From Bin87 sp965232895 (GTDB lineage Bacteria; Chloroflexota; Dehalococcoidia; Lucifugimonadales; UBA3495), in NCBI GenBank assembly GCA_965232895.1, contig OZ247430.1, positions 3,348,001-3,412,000 on the forward strand: a stretch of 64,000 bases of DNA, given 5' to 3'. The position numbers and the translations under genes were made by a program. Within the stretch, counting starts at the first letter, position 1. Every line of letters begins with the position of its first letter. The notes beneath the pieces were generated by a model. The model worked only from the letters and a program-made list of their open reading frames with translations. It made no database searches and had not been told where the DNA came from. Shown here in pieces: positions 1 to 9,661 of this stretch.

Positions 1-2
1 GC

Positions 3-3000
3 GAGAACCCGAACGGCGCCTGGACGCTCAAAGTCAAGCGTTACGCGCCTGATCCCACGAACTGCCGGAACGGCCGCGATATCAACGGATACTACAACTC
101 GTACTGTCAGCGGCTCTCGTGGTACGACGAAGAGATCGAGGCCGTGCAGGTAGTGGTCACCGGGCATAAGAGCAGTACGGCCCAGCCCCTCAAGCTGACG
201 GTATCGCCGTTGAGCTTGACCGAGGGCGAGGAAGTTGACGTGAGCGTCACCCTCACCGGTACGGCGCCCACGCAGGACCTGGTGATCCCGCTTGCCTTCA
301 CCGATGAAACGACTACCGCCGCCGGCACCACAGGCGGTGATTACGCCTCGCTGGCGTCGATTACCATCCCCGCCGGCGCGTTAACGGCGTCGGTAAAATT
401 GGCCACGACGTCGGACGATACGGACGAGCCCGACGAAACGTTCACTATCGGCCTCGGTACTCTGCCCACAGGCTACAAACCGGCCGGCGGCGCGCCCACC
501 GTGACGATCGTCGATGACGACCCCTTGCCGACGGTGACACTGCAAACCGATAGTCCGACCGTGACCGAGGGCGAGTTCGTCTGGATCACGGCCAGCCTCA
601 GCAACCCGTCGGTCGAGGATGTCGCGCTCGATGTTTCCGTCGCGCCGGTCGCGCCGACGGTCGCGGCGGACGGCTCGCTCAGTCCCGCAACCGCGCTGTC
701 AATCGCGGCCGGCGACACGACCAGCACGGGTCCGGTGGCGTTCACGGCGACCGATGACAACATCCACCAGTCGAGCGACGCGACGCCGAAGACGTTCGAG
801 ATTTCGGCCACTGCCAGCGGCGGCAACGGCGTGGGCGCGCCGGATACGATCACTATCAAGATCGTGGACGATGAGTCGATGCCGGAGGTGAGCGTCACCG
901 CTGGCGTCGGGGTAACCGAGGGTGGAGACGCCAGCTTCACCGTCACCGCCAGCCCGGCGCCGGCGGCGGACCTGGACGTGAGCGTCACCGTGTCCCAGAG
1001 CGGCGACTACGGCGCGGCCACTGGTCAGCAGACGGTGACCATCCCGAGCGCGGGCAGCGCCACGCTGACGGTGGGCACCGCCAACGACGACGCGGACGAG
1101 GCCGACGGGTCGGTAACGGCGACGCTGGATACGCCGGCCGCCAACGCCGGCTACACGGTGTCGAGCGCGGCCGGTTCGGCGAGCGTGGCGGTCGCGGATG
1201 ATGACGTTCCCGCGCCACCAGGCTACACCGTGGATGCCGCCGTGGTCACACAGGTGAAAGCGCTGGCGGCGCAGACGGAGCACGGCACGGCGCACATCAA
1301 CCGTTGGAACCGGGTGCTGGTCGCATTTGGCGAGCACGATGGCGCCGGCGTCACCGGTGGCCCCATGTCCGCGTCCGAAGCGCAACAGATGGTCAGCACG
1401 TCTAACAACTACGTTCCCGTGTGGAATCTCGTGGTCGCTGAGCTAACGGCGCTGGAAGCGGCGGCGGTGGCGCAGCCGGAGATCAGCATTGTCGCCGGGG
1501 CCGGCGTGACCGAGGGCTCCGACGTCACCTTCGACTTGACGGCCAGTCCCGCGCCGGCGGCCGACCTCGATGTCAGCGTAGCAGTCACAGTAAGCGGCGA
1601 CTACGGGGTCAGCGCGGCAAGTCACACCGTAACGATTCCAACCACTGGCAGCGCGACCTTAACGCTGTCCACGACCAACGACTCGACCGACGAAGCCGAC
1701 GGCTCGGTCACGGCGACTGTGAACACCGGCAGCGGCTACACGGTCTCGAGCACGCAGAGTTCGGGTACCGTAACTGTCGCCGACGACGATCCGACCGTAA
1801 CTTCTGAGGTGAAGATCACTGCTGACGGCGATGTCGACGAGGGTGACGTCGCGTCGTTTACGCTCGTCGCCACGCCAGCGCCCACTGCGCCGCTGCCAGT
1901 CAACGTAACGGTGGCGACGTCTACCCACAGCACGTTCAACTATGGAATCACGCAAGGTCCGCGCACCGTTACCATTCCGACGACCGGCAGCGTGAAGTTA
2001 TCCTTCACTGCGACGGATAACAACGAAGACCATGGCACGGTCAAGGTGAAGGCGACGCTCAAAGCCGGCAGCGGGTACACGTTGTCGAGCGCTGAATTTG
2101 AAGGCTTGGTATCCATCAACGATGACGATCCGTATATCCTCCCGGTGGCAAGTGTCGCCAGCGGTGTTTCCGGCAACTCGATCGTGGAGGGCCAGTATGC
2201 GCAGTTCGTCATTTCTCTCGACAAAGTTCCTCACCTCGCCCTTAGAGTGGGGGTGAGGGTCACCCATTCAAGCGGGTATTCCAGCTGGATCCTTGAAGAT
2301 TGCATGTGGGGGGGAACGACTGGGTTTATTTACAAAAGCAAGAGCTACAGGTGCTCGATTAAGATCGATGACGACAAGAATGTCGAGGCGGACGGATCCA
2401 TTTCGATAGAGATCCTGCCGAGTGGCAGTCGCTGGCTGAGTTATGGCTACACCCTCGGGACGGACACCACAGCGACGATCCCGATCACCGACAACGACGT
2501 GAAGATCGAGGGCGGTCCCAATGTGACCGAGGGGGCCGACGCGACCTTTACGGTTAGTAGAGGGTCGGCCCGTACGACCGCGCTAACCGTTGACTTGACC
2601 GTGGCTGACAACGGCGACTTCGCCAGTTCCGGCGAAACGGGGAATCGACAAGTCACGATCCTGGCTAATGAGAAGAGCGCTACTTTCACAGTAGGCACGA
2701 CGGACGACAGCGCAGACGAAACGGACGGGACGATCACCGCGACCCTCAAGGATGGAGCCGACTACAAGGCAGGGCTACCGCATACCGCGTCAGTCACGGT
2801 GGCTGACAACGATCCACTGTCGACTCTGACCACGCCGGAGGTGAGCGTCAGCGCTGGCAGCGGGGTAACCGAGGGCAGCGACACGACCTTTACTATCACC
2901 GCCAGCCCGGCGCCGGCGGCGGACCTGGACGTGAGCGTCACGGTGTCGCAGAGCGGCGACTACGGGGCGACCACGGGCCAGCAGACGGTGACCGTCCCCA

Positions 3001-6000
3001 CCACGGGCAGCGTCACCCTGACGGTTGGCACAACCAACGACGGGGCGGACGAGGCCGACGGCTCGGTAACGGCGACGCTGGATACCCCGGCCGCCGATGC
3101 CGGTTACACGGTGTCGGCAACCCAGGGCGCGGCCACGGTGAGCGTCGCGGACGATGATACGCCGGAAGTCGGCATAGTTGGTGGCACCGGCGTCACCGAG
3201 GGCGGCGACGCCACTTTCACCGTCACGGCCAGCCCGGCTCCGGCGGCCAACCTGGACGTGAGCGTCACGGTGTCGCAGAGCGGTGACTACGGCGCGACCA
3301 CGGGCGCGCGCACGGTGACCATCCCCACCACGGGCAGCGTCACCCTGACGGTTGGCACAACCAACGATGACGCCGACGAGGCCGACGGGTCGGTAACGGC
3401 GACGCTGGACACTCCAGCCGCCGACGCTGGTTACACGGTGTCGGCAACCCAGGGCGCGGCCACGGTCAGCGTGGCCGACGACGACGATCCGGCGCCGGAG
3501 GTGAGCATTACCGCCGGCAGCGGGGTAACCGAGGGTGGCGACGCCACTTTCACCATCACCGCGAACCCGGCTCCGGCGGCCAACCTGGACGTGAGCGTCA
3601 CGGTGTCGCAAAGCGGCGACTACGGCGCGACCACGGGCGCGCGCACGGTGACCATCCCGACTTCGGGCAGCGCTACCCTGACGGTGAGCACTACCAACGA
3701 TGACGCCGACGAGGCCGACGGGTCGGTAACGGCGACGCTGGACACGCCGGCGGCCGACGCCGGCTACACGGTGTCGGCAACCCAGGGCGCGGCCACGGTC
3801 ACCGTCGCGGACGACGACGATCCTGCGCCTAAGACGGGCTACACCGTCGATCCGCAGGTTGTGGCCAACGTGAAGGTGTGGGTGGCGGAGACGCACAACG
3901 GCGCGGAGCACGTGAACCGCTGGCAGCGTGTGCTGGTGTCGTTCGGCGAGATCGACGCGGCCGGCGTCAGCGGCATCCCCATGACCGCCACCGAGGCGCA
4001 GGTCTATGCGGACCGGGGCTGGCCGCGCTGGGTACCGGTCGTCGCCGAGCTAACCGCGCTGGAGGCATCGCAACAGGACCCGCTGACCACGCCGGAGGTG
4101 AGTGTCACCGCTGGCAGCGGCGTCACTGAGGGCGGCGACGCCAGCTTCACCGTCACGGCCAGTCCGGCGCCGGCGGCGAACCTGGACGTGAGCGTTACGG
4201 TGTCGCAGAGCGGCGACTACGGCGCGACCACGGGCCAGCGGACGGTGACCATTCCGACCACGGGCAGCGTTACCTTGACGGCCTCTACCACTAATGACGG
4301 GGCGGATGAAGCCGACGGGTCGGTAACGGCGACGCTGGACACTCCGGCTGCCGACGCCGGCTACACGGTGTCGTCATCTCAGGGCGCGGCGACGGTCAGC
4401 GTCGCGGACGATGATACGCCGGAAGTCGGCATAGTTGGTGGCAGCGGCATAACCGAGGGCGGCGACGCCACCTTCACCATCACGGCCAGCCCGGCCCCGG
4501 CGGCCGACCTCGACGTGAGCGTCACGGTGTCGCAAAGCGGCGACTACGGGGCGACCACGGGCCGGCAGACGGTGACCATCCCCACCACGGGCAGCGTCAC
4601 CCTGACGGTTGTCACAACCAACGATGACGCGGACGAAGCCGATGGATCGGTAACGGCGACGCTGGATACGCCGGCCGCCGACGCCGGCTACACGGTGTCG
4701 GCAACCCAGGGCGCGGGCACGGTCAGCGTGGCGGACGACGACGATCCTGCGCCTAAGACGGGCTACACCGTCGATCCGCAGGTTGTGGCCAACGTGAAGG
4801 TGTGGGTGGCGGAGACGCACAACGGCGCGGAGCACGTGAACCGCTGGCAGCGCGTGCTGGTGTCGTTCGGCGAGCTCGACGCGGCCGGCGTCAGCGGCAT
4901 CCCCATGACCGCCACCGAGGCGCAGGTCTATGCGGACCGGGGCTGGCCGCGCTGGGTCCCGGTCGTCGCCGAGCTAACCGCGCTGGAGGCATCGGGACAG
5001 GACCTGCTGACCACGCCGGAGGTGAGCGTCACCGCCGGCAGCGGCGTCACTGAGGGCGGCGACGCCAGCTTCACCGTCACGGCCAGCCTGGCCCCGGCGG
5101 CGGACTTGGACGTGAGCGTCACGGTGTCGCAGAGCGGCGACTATGGCGCGACCACGGGCCAGCAGACGGTGACCATACCCACCACGGGCAGCGTTACCTT
5201 GACGGTCTCTACCACTAATGACGGGGCGGATGAAGCCGACGGGTCGGTAACGGCGACGCTGGACACTCCGGCGGCTGACGCTGGCTACACGGTGTCGGCG
5301 ACCCAGGGCGCGGCCACGGTCAGTGTGGCCGACGACGACGTGCCGGAGGTCTCGATCAGCGCCGGGAACGGCGTGATCGAGGGCGGCGACGTCAGCTTCA
5401 CCGTCACGGCCAGCCCGGCGCCGGCGGCCAACCTGAAGGTCAGCGTCACGGTGTCGCAGAGCGGCGACTACGGGGCGGCCACGGGCGCGCGCACGGTGAC
5501 CATCCCCACCACAGGCAGCGTCACGCTCACCGTCGGCACCACCAACGACGGCGCGGACGAGGCCGACGGGTCGGTGACTGCCACCGTGAACAGCGGCAGC
5601 GGCTATACGGTGTCCTCGTCCCAGGGCGCGGCCACGGTCAGCGTGGCGGATGACGACGATCCGCCGCCGCCGACCACGCCGGAGGTGAGCGTGACCGCCG
5701 GCAGCGGGGTCACCGAGGGCGGCGACGCCAGTTTCACCGTCACGGCCAGCCCGGCCCCGGCGGCGGATCTGGACGTGAGCGTCACGGTGTCACAGAGCGG
5801 CGACTACGGAGCCACCACGGGCCAGCAGACGGTGACCATCCCGACTGCGGGCAGCGCCACCCTGACGGTCGGCACAACCGACGACGGGGCGGACGAAGCC
5901 GACGGGTCGGTAACGGCGACGCTGGACACTCCGGCCGCCGATGCCGGCTACACGGTGTCAGCAAGCCAGGGCGCGGCCACGGTCAGCGTCGCGGACGACG

Positions 6001-6689
6001 ACGTGCCGGAGGTCTCGATCAGCGCCGGCAACGGCGTGACCGAGGGCGGCGACGCCACCTTCACCATTACCGCCAGTCCGGCCCCGGCGTCCAGCCTGGA
6101 CGTCAGCGTCACGGTGTCGCAGAGCGGCGACTACGGCGCAACCACCGGCCAGCGGACGGTGACGATCTCGACCACGGGCAGCGTCACCCTCACCGTCGGC
6201 ACTACCGACGACGGGTCGGACGAAGCCGACGGGTCGGTGACGGCGACGCTGGACACACCGGCCGCCGACGCCGGCTACACGGTGTCGGCGACCCAGGGAG
6301 CGGCCACCGTGACCGTCGCGGACGATGACGACGCCCCGGGACCGGAGGATAAGGTAAGCGTCACCGTGGAGGACGCCTCGGGCATGGAAGGCGACGTGGT
6401 GAAGTTCCGGATACTGCTCTCCCATGCCTTGACTGAGAAATTCGAGGTGACCTGGTTAGCCGGGCCGGCCTACCACCTGCGGGACGACCGGGCGCATTCA
6501 CGCGACTACCAGGCCATGTCCGAGGTGATGGTGTTCGCTCCGGGCGTAACCGAGCTGACGGGAGTGGTCTGGCTGAATGATGACAGCGATGACGAGCCGG
6601 ACGAGTACTTCGCGGTGGAGGCGTACCTCCCCGGAGAGTGGTTCAAGCCCGCATCCGTGGGAACCATGACCATCGTGGACGACGACTGA
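3..6689 (+). CDS. Giant secreted Calx-beta repeat protein with P-domain-like start (5' partial)
   Basis: The frame is open from the left edge to a TGA at 6687-6689, so the N-terminus is missing. The first ~55 visible residues (NPNGAWTLKV ... VQVVVTG) resemble the end of a proprotein-convertase P-domain, which in secreted subtilases follows the catalytic domain. About 17 Calx-beta domains of 105-110 residues follow, each opening with a V-T-E-G motif and closing on a VADDD/VDDDD calcium-binding strand. Approximate bounds are 200-515, 530-880, 883-1215, 1477-1797, 1800-2130, 2131-2500, 2500-2815, 2833-3160, 3162-3490, 3495-3825, 4090-4420, 4421-4745, 5017-5340, 5341-5665, 5680-6003, 6004-6330 and 6350-6686. 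Three ~80-residue non-Calx modules are inserted. Many repeats are nearly identical in DNA, which suggests recent internal duplication. No C-terminal anchor is visible. An extracellular calcium-stabilised adhesin or protease stalk is inferred. Confidence 0.9.
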   Translation, partial: ENPNGAWTLKVKRYAPDPTNCRNGRDINGYYNSYCQRLSWYDEEIEAVQVVVTGHKSSTAQPLKLTVSPLSLTEGEEVDVSVTLTGTAPTQDLVIPLAFTDETTTAAGTTGGDYASLASITIPAGALTASVKLATTSDDTDEPDETFTIGLGTLPTGYKPAGGAPTVTIVDDDPLPTVTLQTDSPTVTEGEFVWITASLSNPSVEDVALDVSVAPVAPTVAADGSLSPATALSIAAGDTTSTGPVAFTATDDNIHQSSDATPKTFEISATASGGNGVGAPDTITIKIVDDESMPEVSVTAGVGVTEGGDASFTVTASPAPAADLDVSVTVSQSGDYGAATGQQTVTIPSAGSATLTVGTANDDADEADGSVTATLDTPAANAGYTVSSAAGSASVAVADDDVPAPPGYTVDAAVVTQVKALAAQTEHGTAHINRWNRVLVAFGEHDGAGVTGGPMSASEAQQMVSTSNNYVPVWNLVVAELTALEAAAVAQPEISIVAGAGVTEGSDVTFDLTASPAPAADLDVSVAVTVSGDYGVSAASHTVTIPTTGSATLTLSTTNDSTDEADGSVTATVNTGSGYTVSSTQSSGTVTVADDDPTVTSEVKITADGDVDEGDVASFTLVATPAPTAPLPVNVTVATSTHSTFNYGITQGPRTVTIPTTGSVKLSFTATDNNEDHGTVKVKATLKAGSGYTLSSAEFEGLVSINDDDPYILPVASVASGVSGNSIVEGQYAQFVISLDKVPHLALRVGVRVTHSSGYSSWILEDCMWGGTTGFIYKSKSYRCSIKIDDDKNVEADGSISIEILPSGSRWLSYGYTLGTDTTATIPITDNDVKIEGGPNVTEGADATFTVSRGSARTTALTVDLTVADNGDFASSGETGNRQVTILANEKSATFTVGTTDDSADETDGTITATLKDGADYKAGLPHTASVTVADNDPLSTLTTPEVSVSAGSGVTEGSDTTFTITASPAPAADLDVSVTVSQSGDYGATTGQQTVTVPTTGSVTLTVGTTNDGADEADGSVTATLDTPAADAGYTVSATQGAATVSVADDDTPEVGIVGGTGVTEGGDATFTVTASPAPAANLDVSVTVSQSGDYGATTGARTVTIPTTGSVTLTVGTTNDDADEADGSVTATLDTPAADAGYTVSATQGAATVSVADDDDPAPEVSITAGSGVTEGGDATFTITANPAPAANLDVSVTVSQSGDYGATTGARTVTIPTSGSATLTVSTTNDDADEADGSVTATLDTPAADAGYTVSATQGAATVTVADDDDPAPKTGYTVDPQVVANVKVWVAETHNGAEHVNRWQRVLVSFGEIDAAGVSGIPMTATEAQVYADRGWPRWVPVVAELTALEASQQDPLTTPEVSVTAGSGVTEGGDASFTVTASPAPAANLDVSVTVSQSGDYGATTGQRTVTIPTTGSVTLTASTTNDGADEADGSVTATLDTPAADAGYTVSSSQGAATVSVADDDTPEVGIVGGSGITEGGDATFTITASPAPAADLDVSVTVSQSGDYGATTGRQTVTIPTTGSVTLTVVTTNDDADEADGSVTATLDTPAADAGYTVSATQGAGTVSVADDDDPAPKTGYTVDPQVVANVKVWVAETHNGAEHVNRWQRVLVSFGELDAAGVSGIPMTATEAQVYADRGWPRWVPVVAELTALEASGQDLLTTPEVSVTAGSGVTEGGDASFTVTASLAPAADLDVSVTVSQSGDYGATTGQQTVTIPTTGSVTLTVSTTNDGADEADGSVTATLDTPAADAGYTVSATQGAATVSVADDDVPEVSISAGNGVIEGGDVSFTVTASPAPAANLKVSVTVSQSGDYGAATGARTVTIPTTGSVTLTVGTTNDGADEADGSVTATVNSGSGYTVSSSQGAATVSVADDDDPPPPTTPEVSVTAGSGVTEGGDASFTVTASPAPAADLDVSVTVSQSGDYGATTGQQTVTIPTAGSATLTVGTTDDGADEADGSVTATLDTPAADAGYTVSASQGAATVSVADDDVPEVSISAGNGVTEGGDATFTITASPAPASSLDVSVTVSQSGDYGATTGQRTVTISTTGSVTLTVGTTDDGSDEADGSVTATLDTPAADAGYTVSATQGAATVTVADDDDAPGPEDKVSVTVEDASGMEGDVVKFRILLSHALTEKFEVTWLAGPAYHLRDDRAHSRDYQAMSEVMVFAPGVTELTGVVWLNDDSDDEPDEYFAVEAYLPGEWFKPASVGTMTIVDDD
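1221..1460 (+). repeat. ~80-residue non-Calx module, copy 1
   Basis: The module lies between Calx-beta domains 3 and 4. It begins GYTVDAAVV and carries HINRWNRVLVAFGEHDGAGV, then P-M-S-A-S-E-A-Q, and ends at VVAELTALEA. It is clearly related to copies 2 and 3 but is the most diverged. Nothing in it resembles the Calx-beta V-T-E-G or DDD motifs. I do not recognise it as a named domain. Confidence 0.75.
3837..4070 (+). repeat. ~80-residue non-Calx module, copy 2
   Basis: The module lies between Calx-beta domains 10 and 11. Hallmarks are GYTVDPQVVANVKVWVAET, HNGAEHVNRWQRVLVSFGE, the segment P-M-T-A-T-E-A-Q and YADRGWPRWVPVVAELTALE. It is nearly identical to copy 3 in both protein and DNA. Confidence 0.8.
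4761..4994 (+). repeat. ~80-residue non-Calx module, copy 3
   Basis: The module lies between Calx-beta domains 12 and 13. It matches copy 2 almost exactly apart from E-I-D changed to E-L-D and a few silent differences. The neighbouring Calx-beta domains are also near-identical, so the duplicated unit was probably module plus adjoining Calx-beta domains. Confidence 0.8.
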
Positions 6690-6721
6690 GCCGGGAGCGC
6701 TGGATCAGCAAGACGGTAAAG

Positions 6722-6748
6722 GGCCGGCGGTGATGCCGCCGGCCTTTT
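6722..6748 (+). terminator. Intrinsic terminator after the giant Calx-beta gene
   Basis: A perfect 9-bp GC stem (GGCCGGCGG at 6722-6730, CCGCCGGCC at 6736-6744) with a 5-nt loop is followed by TTTT, 33 bases after the stop codon. The rest of 6749-6993 shows only the start of the tandem Uma2 array and no further gene. Confidence 0.85.
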
Positions 6749-6993
6749 CACTTGGCGCGCGGGGGCTCTTTTCCGAGCCGAGCCGCGGCTTTTGACTGTG
6801 ACCAGATTTCGCTCATCCTGAGATTTAATGATGCTGTTTGGACGGTTTATGGTTCGACAATCTCACCATGAGCGGGAAGAGGGACTTTGGAAAAGCCCGG
6901 CGCTGCGACCCGCTTGCGTTGACACCGGCCAACCCGCTAATCACAATGAAGCGACCGACACTCACTGGGAGGAACCCACACCGGGAGGAACCC

Positions 6994-7722
6994 ATGACCA
7001 GCCTCCACGCCGCCAGGCCGGCCCCGGCCGATGCCTTCGCCTACCGCCTGCCCGACATCCCGGAGAAGCATCCCGACGACATGACCAGCTTCAAGCACCT
7101 GGCTGAGAACGGCAACGTGGGCCGCGTCAAAGTCCATCTGGGCCATCCTGAGACCGCCATCGTGTCCGGCGAGCGCTACATCTGCGCGGCGCCCGGCGGT
7201 CCCATCCGCTACCCCGACCTGCTGGTGGCGTTCGCCGCCGACCCGGAGTTGTACGAGGCGAACAACGGTTATATCGTGTCGTTGCAGGGCAAGGGGCCGG
7301 ACCTGACGCTGGAGATCGCGTCGCGGCACACGGGCCACGTGGACGTTGGGGTGAAGGTGGATTTCTACGCTGGCCTGGGGGTGCGGGAGTATTGGCGTTT
7401 CGACGAGACCGGGGAGTTTCACAGAACCCGGCTGGCGGGAGATCGGTTGGTGGACGGGCAGTACCGGCCCATCGCCATAGATGATTTGCCGGACGGGGAG
7501 TTGCGGGGATATAGCGAGGTTCTGGGGCTGTACTTCTGCTGGCGGGAGGGCCGGCTGGACTGGTACGACCCGAACGCCGAGGAGTACATCCCCAGCCTGG
7601 AGTCCGAGCGGCAGCGCGCCGACGCCGCGCGACAGCAGGCCGACGCCGAGCGCGAACTGCGGCGGCAAGCTGAGGAGCGCATACGCCAGCTGGAAGCGCA
7701 ACTGCACCAGCGCGACCGATAA
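6994..7722 (+). CDS. Uma2-family PD-(D/E)XK nuclease-like protein, tandem copy 1
   Basis: The 242-residue protein belongs to the Uma2 (DUF820) family, a restriction-endonuclease-like fold common in cyanobacteria and Chloroflexota whose cellular role is unsettled. Visible motifs are RYPDLLVAF (putative catalytic Asp), LTLEIAS (Glu) and VGVKVDFYAGLGVREYWRFD (Lys and the family's GV-EYW strand). The last ~40 residues form an Arg/Gln/Ala-rich coiled coil (ESERQRADAARQQADAERE), which makes the protein longer than a usual ~190-residue Uma2. The ATG at 6994 was chosen because GGGAGGA lies 4 bases upstream and all three copies share MTSLHAA after it, although the frame is open further upstream. Two further copies follow in the same orientation. 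Confidence 0.85.
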   Translation: MTSLHAARPAPADAFAYRLPDIPEKHPDDMTSFKHLAENGNVGRVKVHLGHPETAIVSGERYICAAPGGPIRYPDLLVAFAADPELYEANNGYIVSLQGKGPDLTLEIASRHTGHVDVGVKVDFYAGLGVREYWRFDETGEFHRTRLAGDRLVDGQYRPIAIDDLPDGELRGYSEVLGLYFCWREGRLDWYDPNAEEYIPSLESERQRADAARQQADAERELRRQAEERIRQLEAQLHQRDR

Positions 7723-7834
7723 TATCTTCAGCGTCACCGTGCGCCAGCTCGGGTATTTGAACGCCGGCGCGCGCCGCGACTCGCAATACGCCGCAACCGC
7801 TCATCACGCCGCAACCACTCACCGGGAGGAACCC

Positions 7835-8542
7835 ATGACTAGCCTCCACGCCGCCAAGCCGGCCCCGGCCGATGCCTTTGCCTACCGCCTGCCCGACATC
7901 CCGGAGAAGCATCCCGACGACATGACCAGCTTCAAGCACCTGGCTGAGAACGGCAACGTGGGCCGCGTCAAAGCTCATCTGGGCCATTCCGAGACCGCCA
8001 TCGTGTCCGGCGAGCGCTACATCTGCGCTGTGCCCGGCGGTCCCATCCGCTACCCCGACCTGCTGGTGGCGTTCGCCGCCGACCCGGAGTTGTACGAGGC
8101 GAACAACGGGTATATCGTGTCGTTGCAGGGCAAGGCGCCGGACCTGACGTTGGAGATCGCGTCGCGGCACACGGGCCACGTGGACGTTGGGGTGAAGGTG
8201 GATTTCTACGCTGGCCTGGGGGTGCGGGAGTATTGGCGTTTCGACGAGACCGGGGAGTTTCACGGCAGACGACTGGCGGGAGACCGGCTGGTGGACGGGC
8301 AGTACCGGCCCATCGCCATAGATGAGTTGCCGGACGGGGAGTTGCGGGGATATAGCGAGGTTCTGGGGCTGTACTTCTGCTGGCGGGAGGGCCGGCTGGA
8401 CTGGTACGACCCGAACGCCGAGGAGTACATCCCCAGCCTGGAGAGCGAGCGGCAGCGCGCCGACGCTGAGCGCGAACTGCGGCGGCAGGCTGAGGAGCGC
8501 ATACGCCAGCTGGAAGCGCAACTGCACCAGCGCGACCGATAA
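7835..8542 (+). CDS. Uma2-family PD-(D/E)XK nuclease-like protein, tandem copy 2
   Basis: The 235-residue protein is close to identical to copies 1 and 3, with the same D...E-x-x...K arrangement (RYPDLLVAF, LTLEIAS, VKVDFY). Its coiled-coil tail is the shortest of the three: the sequence goes straight from ERQRADAE to RELRRQAEE and lacks the extra AARQQ unit. The ATG at 7835 follows GGGAGGA by 4 bases. The overlapping upstream reading frame from 7481 only reads through the end of copy 1 in another phase. The 112-bp spacer from copy 1 repeats the sequence that also follows copy 2. Confidence 0.85.
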   Translation: MTSLHAAKPAPADAFAYRLPDIPEKHPDDMTSFKHLAENGNVGRVKAHLGHSETAIVSGERYICAVPGGPIRYPDLLVAFAADPELYEANNGYIVSLQGKAPDLTLEIASRHTGHVDVGVKVDFYAGLGVREYWRFDETGEFHGRRLAGDRLVDGQYRPIAIDELPDGELRGYSEVLGLYFCWREGRLDWYDPNAEEYIPSLESERQRADAERELRRQAEERIRQLEAQLHQRDR

Positions 8543-8652
8543 TATCTTCAGTGTCACCGTGCGCCAGCTCGGGTATTTGAACACCGGCCAACCCGCTAAT
8601 CACAATGGAGCAACCGACACTCACTGGGAGGAACCCACACCGGGAGGAACCC

Positions 8653-9402
8653 ATGACCAGCCTCCACGCCGCCAAGCCGGCCCCGGCCGATGCCTTTGCC
8701 TACCGCCTGCCCGACATCCCGGAGAAGCATCCCGACGACATGACCAGCTTCAAGCACCTGGCTGAGAACGGCAACGTGGGCCGCGTCAAAGTCCATCTGG
8801 GCCATCCCGAGACCGCCATCGTGTCCGGCGAGCGCTACATTTGCGCCGTGCCCGGCGGTCCCATACGCTACCCCGACCTGCTGGTGGCGTTCGCCGCCGA
8901 CCCGGAGTTGTACGAGGCGAACAACGGGTATATCGTGTCGTTGCAGGGCAAGGCGCCGGACCTGACGTTGGAGATCGCGTCGCGGCACACCGGCCACGTG
9001 GACGTTGGGGTGAAGGTGGATTTCTACGCCGGCCTGGGGGTGCGGGAGTATTGGCGTTTCGACGAGACCGGAGAGTTTCACGGCAGACGGTTGGCGGGAG
9101 ACCGGCTGATGGACGGGCAGTACCGGCCCATCGCCATAGATGAGTTGCCGGACGGGGAGCGGCGGGGATACAGCGAGGTTCTGGGGCTGTACTTTTGCTG
9201 GCGGCAGGGCCGGCTGGACTGGTACGACCCCGATGCCGAGGACTACATCCCCAGCCTGGAGTCCGAGCGGCAGCGCGCCGACGCCGCACGGCAGCAGGCC
9301 AACGCCGCACGGCAGCAGGCCGACGCCGAGCGCGAACTGCGGCGGCAGGCTGAGGAGCGCATACGCCAGCTGGAAGCGCAACTGCACCAGCGCGACCGAT
9401 AA
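8653..9402 (+). CDS. Uma2-family PD-(D/E)XK nuclease-like protein, tandem copy 3
   Basis: The 249-residue third copy carries all putative catalytic positions (PDLLVAF, LEIAS, VKVDFY). Its tail holds two AARQQ-type units (RADAARQQANAARQQADAERE), so the copies form a 0-1-2 series of a 21-bp unit. The ATG at 8653 has a GGGAGGA site; copies 1 and 3 share a doubled GGAGGAACCCA leader that copy 2 lacks. Substitutions such as DGELRG to DGERRG show slight divergence. With no partner gene between copies, the array looks like simple tandem amplification. Confidence 0.85.
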   Translation: MTSLHAAKPAPADAFAYRLPDIPEKHPDDMTSFKHLAENGNVGRVKVHLGHPETAIVSGERYICAVPGGPIRYPDLLVAFAADPELYEANNGYIVSLQGKAPDLTLEIASRHTGHVDVGVKVDFYAGLGVREYWRFDETGEFHGRRLAGDRLMDGQYRPIAIDELPDGERRGYSEVLGLYFCWRQGRLDWYDPDAEDYIPSLESERQRADAARQQANAARQQADAERELRRQAEERIRQLEAQLHQRDR

Positions 9403-9661
9403 TATCTTCACTGATGACATCTTCAGTGGCCGGCCGAAACTGCAAACCGCACCAACTCCCACGGCTTTCGGACGATTTTGGCGCTTGGAAACTGTCTGAA
9501 GCCCCATGCGATGCAGTCGATAGGCCAAAATTTGCCGCGTCGGTCATGGTTTCGCAATACTGTTTGCCCAGAAACATTCATGTGCGATAGCCCGGTGACT
9601 GATGAGTGATGATTATGTCTCTTGACTAACCGGCTGTAGGGCTGTTTAATCAGGTACTGGC

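Larger units (their letters stand above)
6922..9402 (+). repeat. Tandem segmental duplication containing the three Uma2 genes
   Basis: Leader sequence starting ACACCGGCCAACCCGC occurs at 6922 and 8581. The trailer AATATCTTCAG plus a GCGCCAGCTCGGGTATTTGAAC segment occurs after copies 1 and 2 (from 7721 and 8541). Copy 3 ends in a different sequence shortly after AATATCTTCA. The unit is therefore leader, gene and trailer of roughly 820-860 bp, repeated three times with a shorter leader before copy 2. Confidence 0.8.

Noticed and set aside
883..6330. Possible CRISPR-like array in the highly repetitive first gene
   Set aside because: Repeats are ~325 bp, encode Calx-beta domains in frame and have no unique spacers of constant length.
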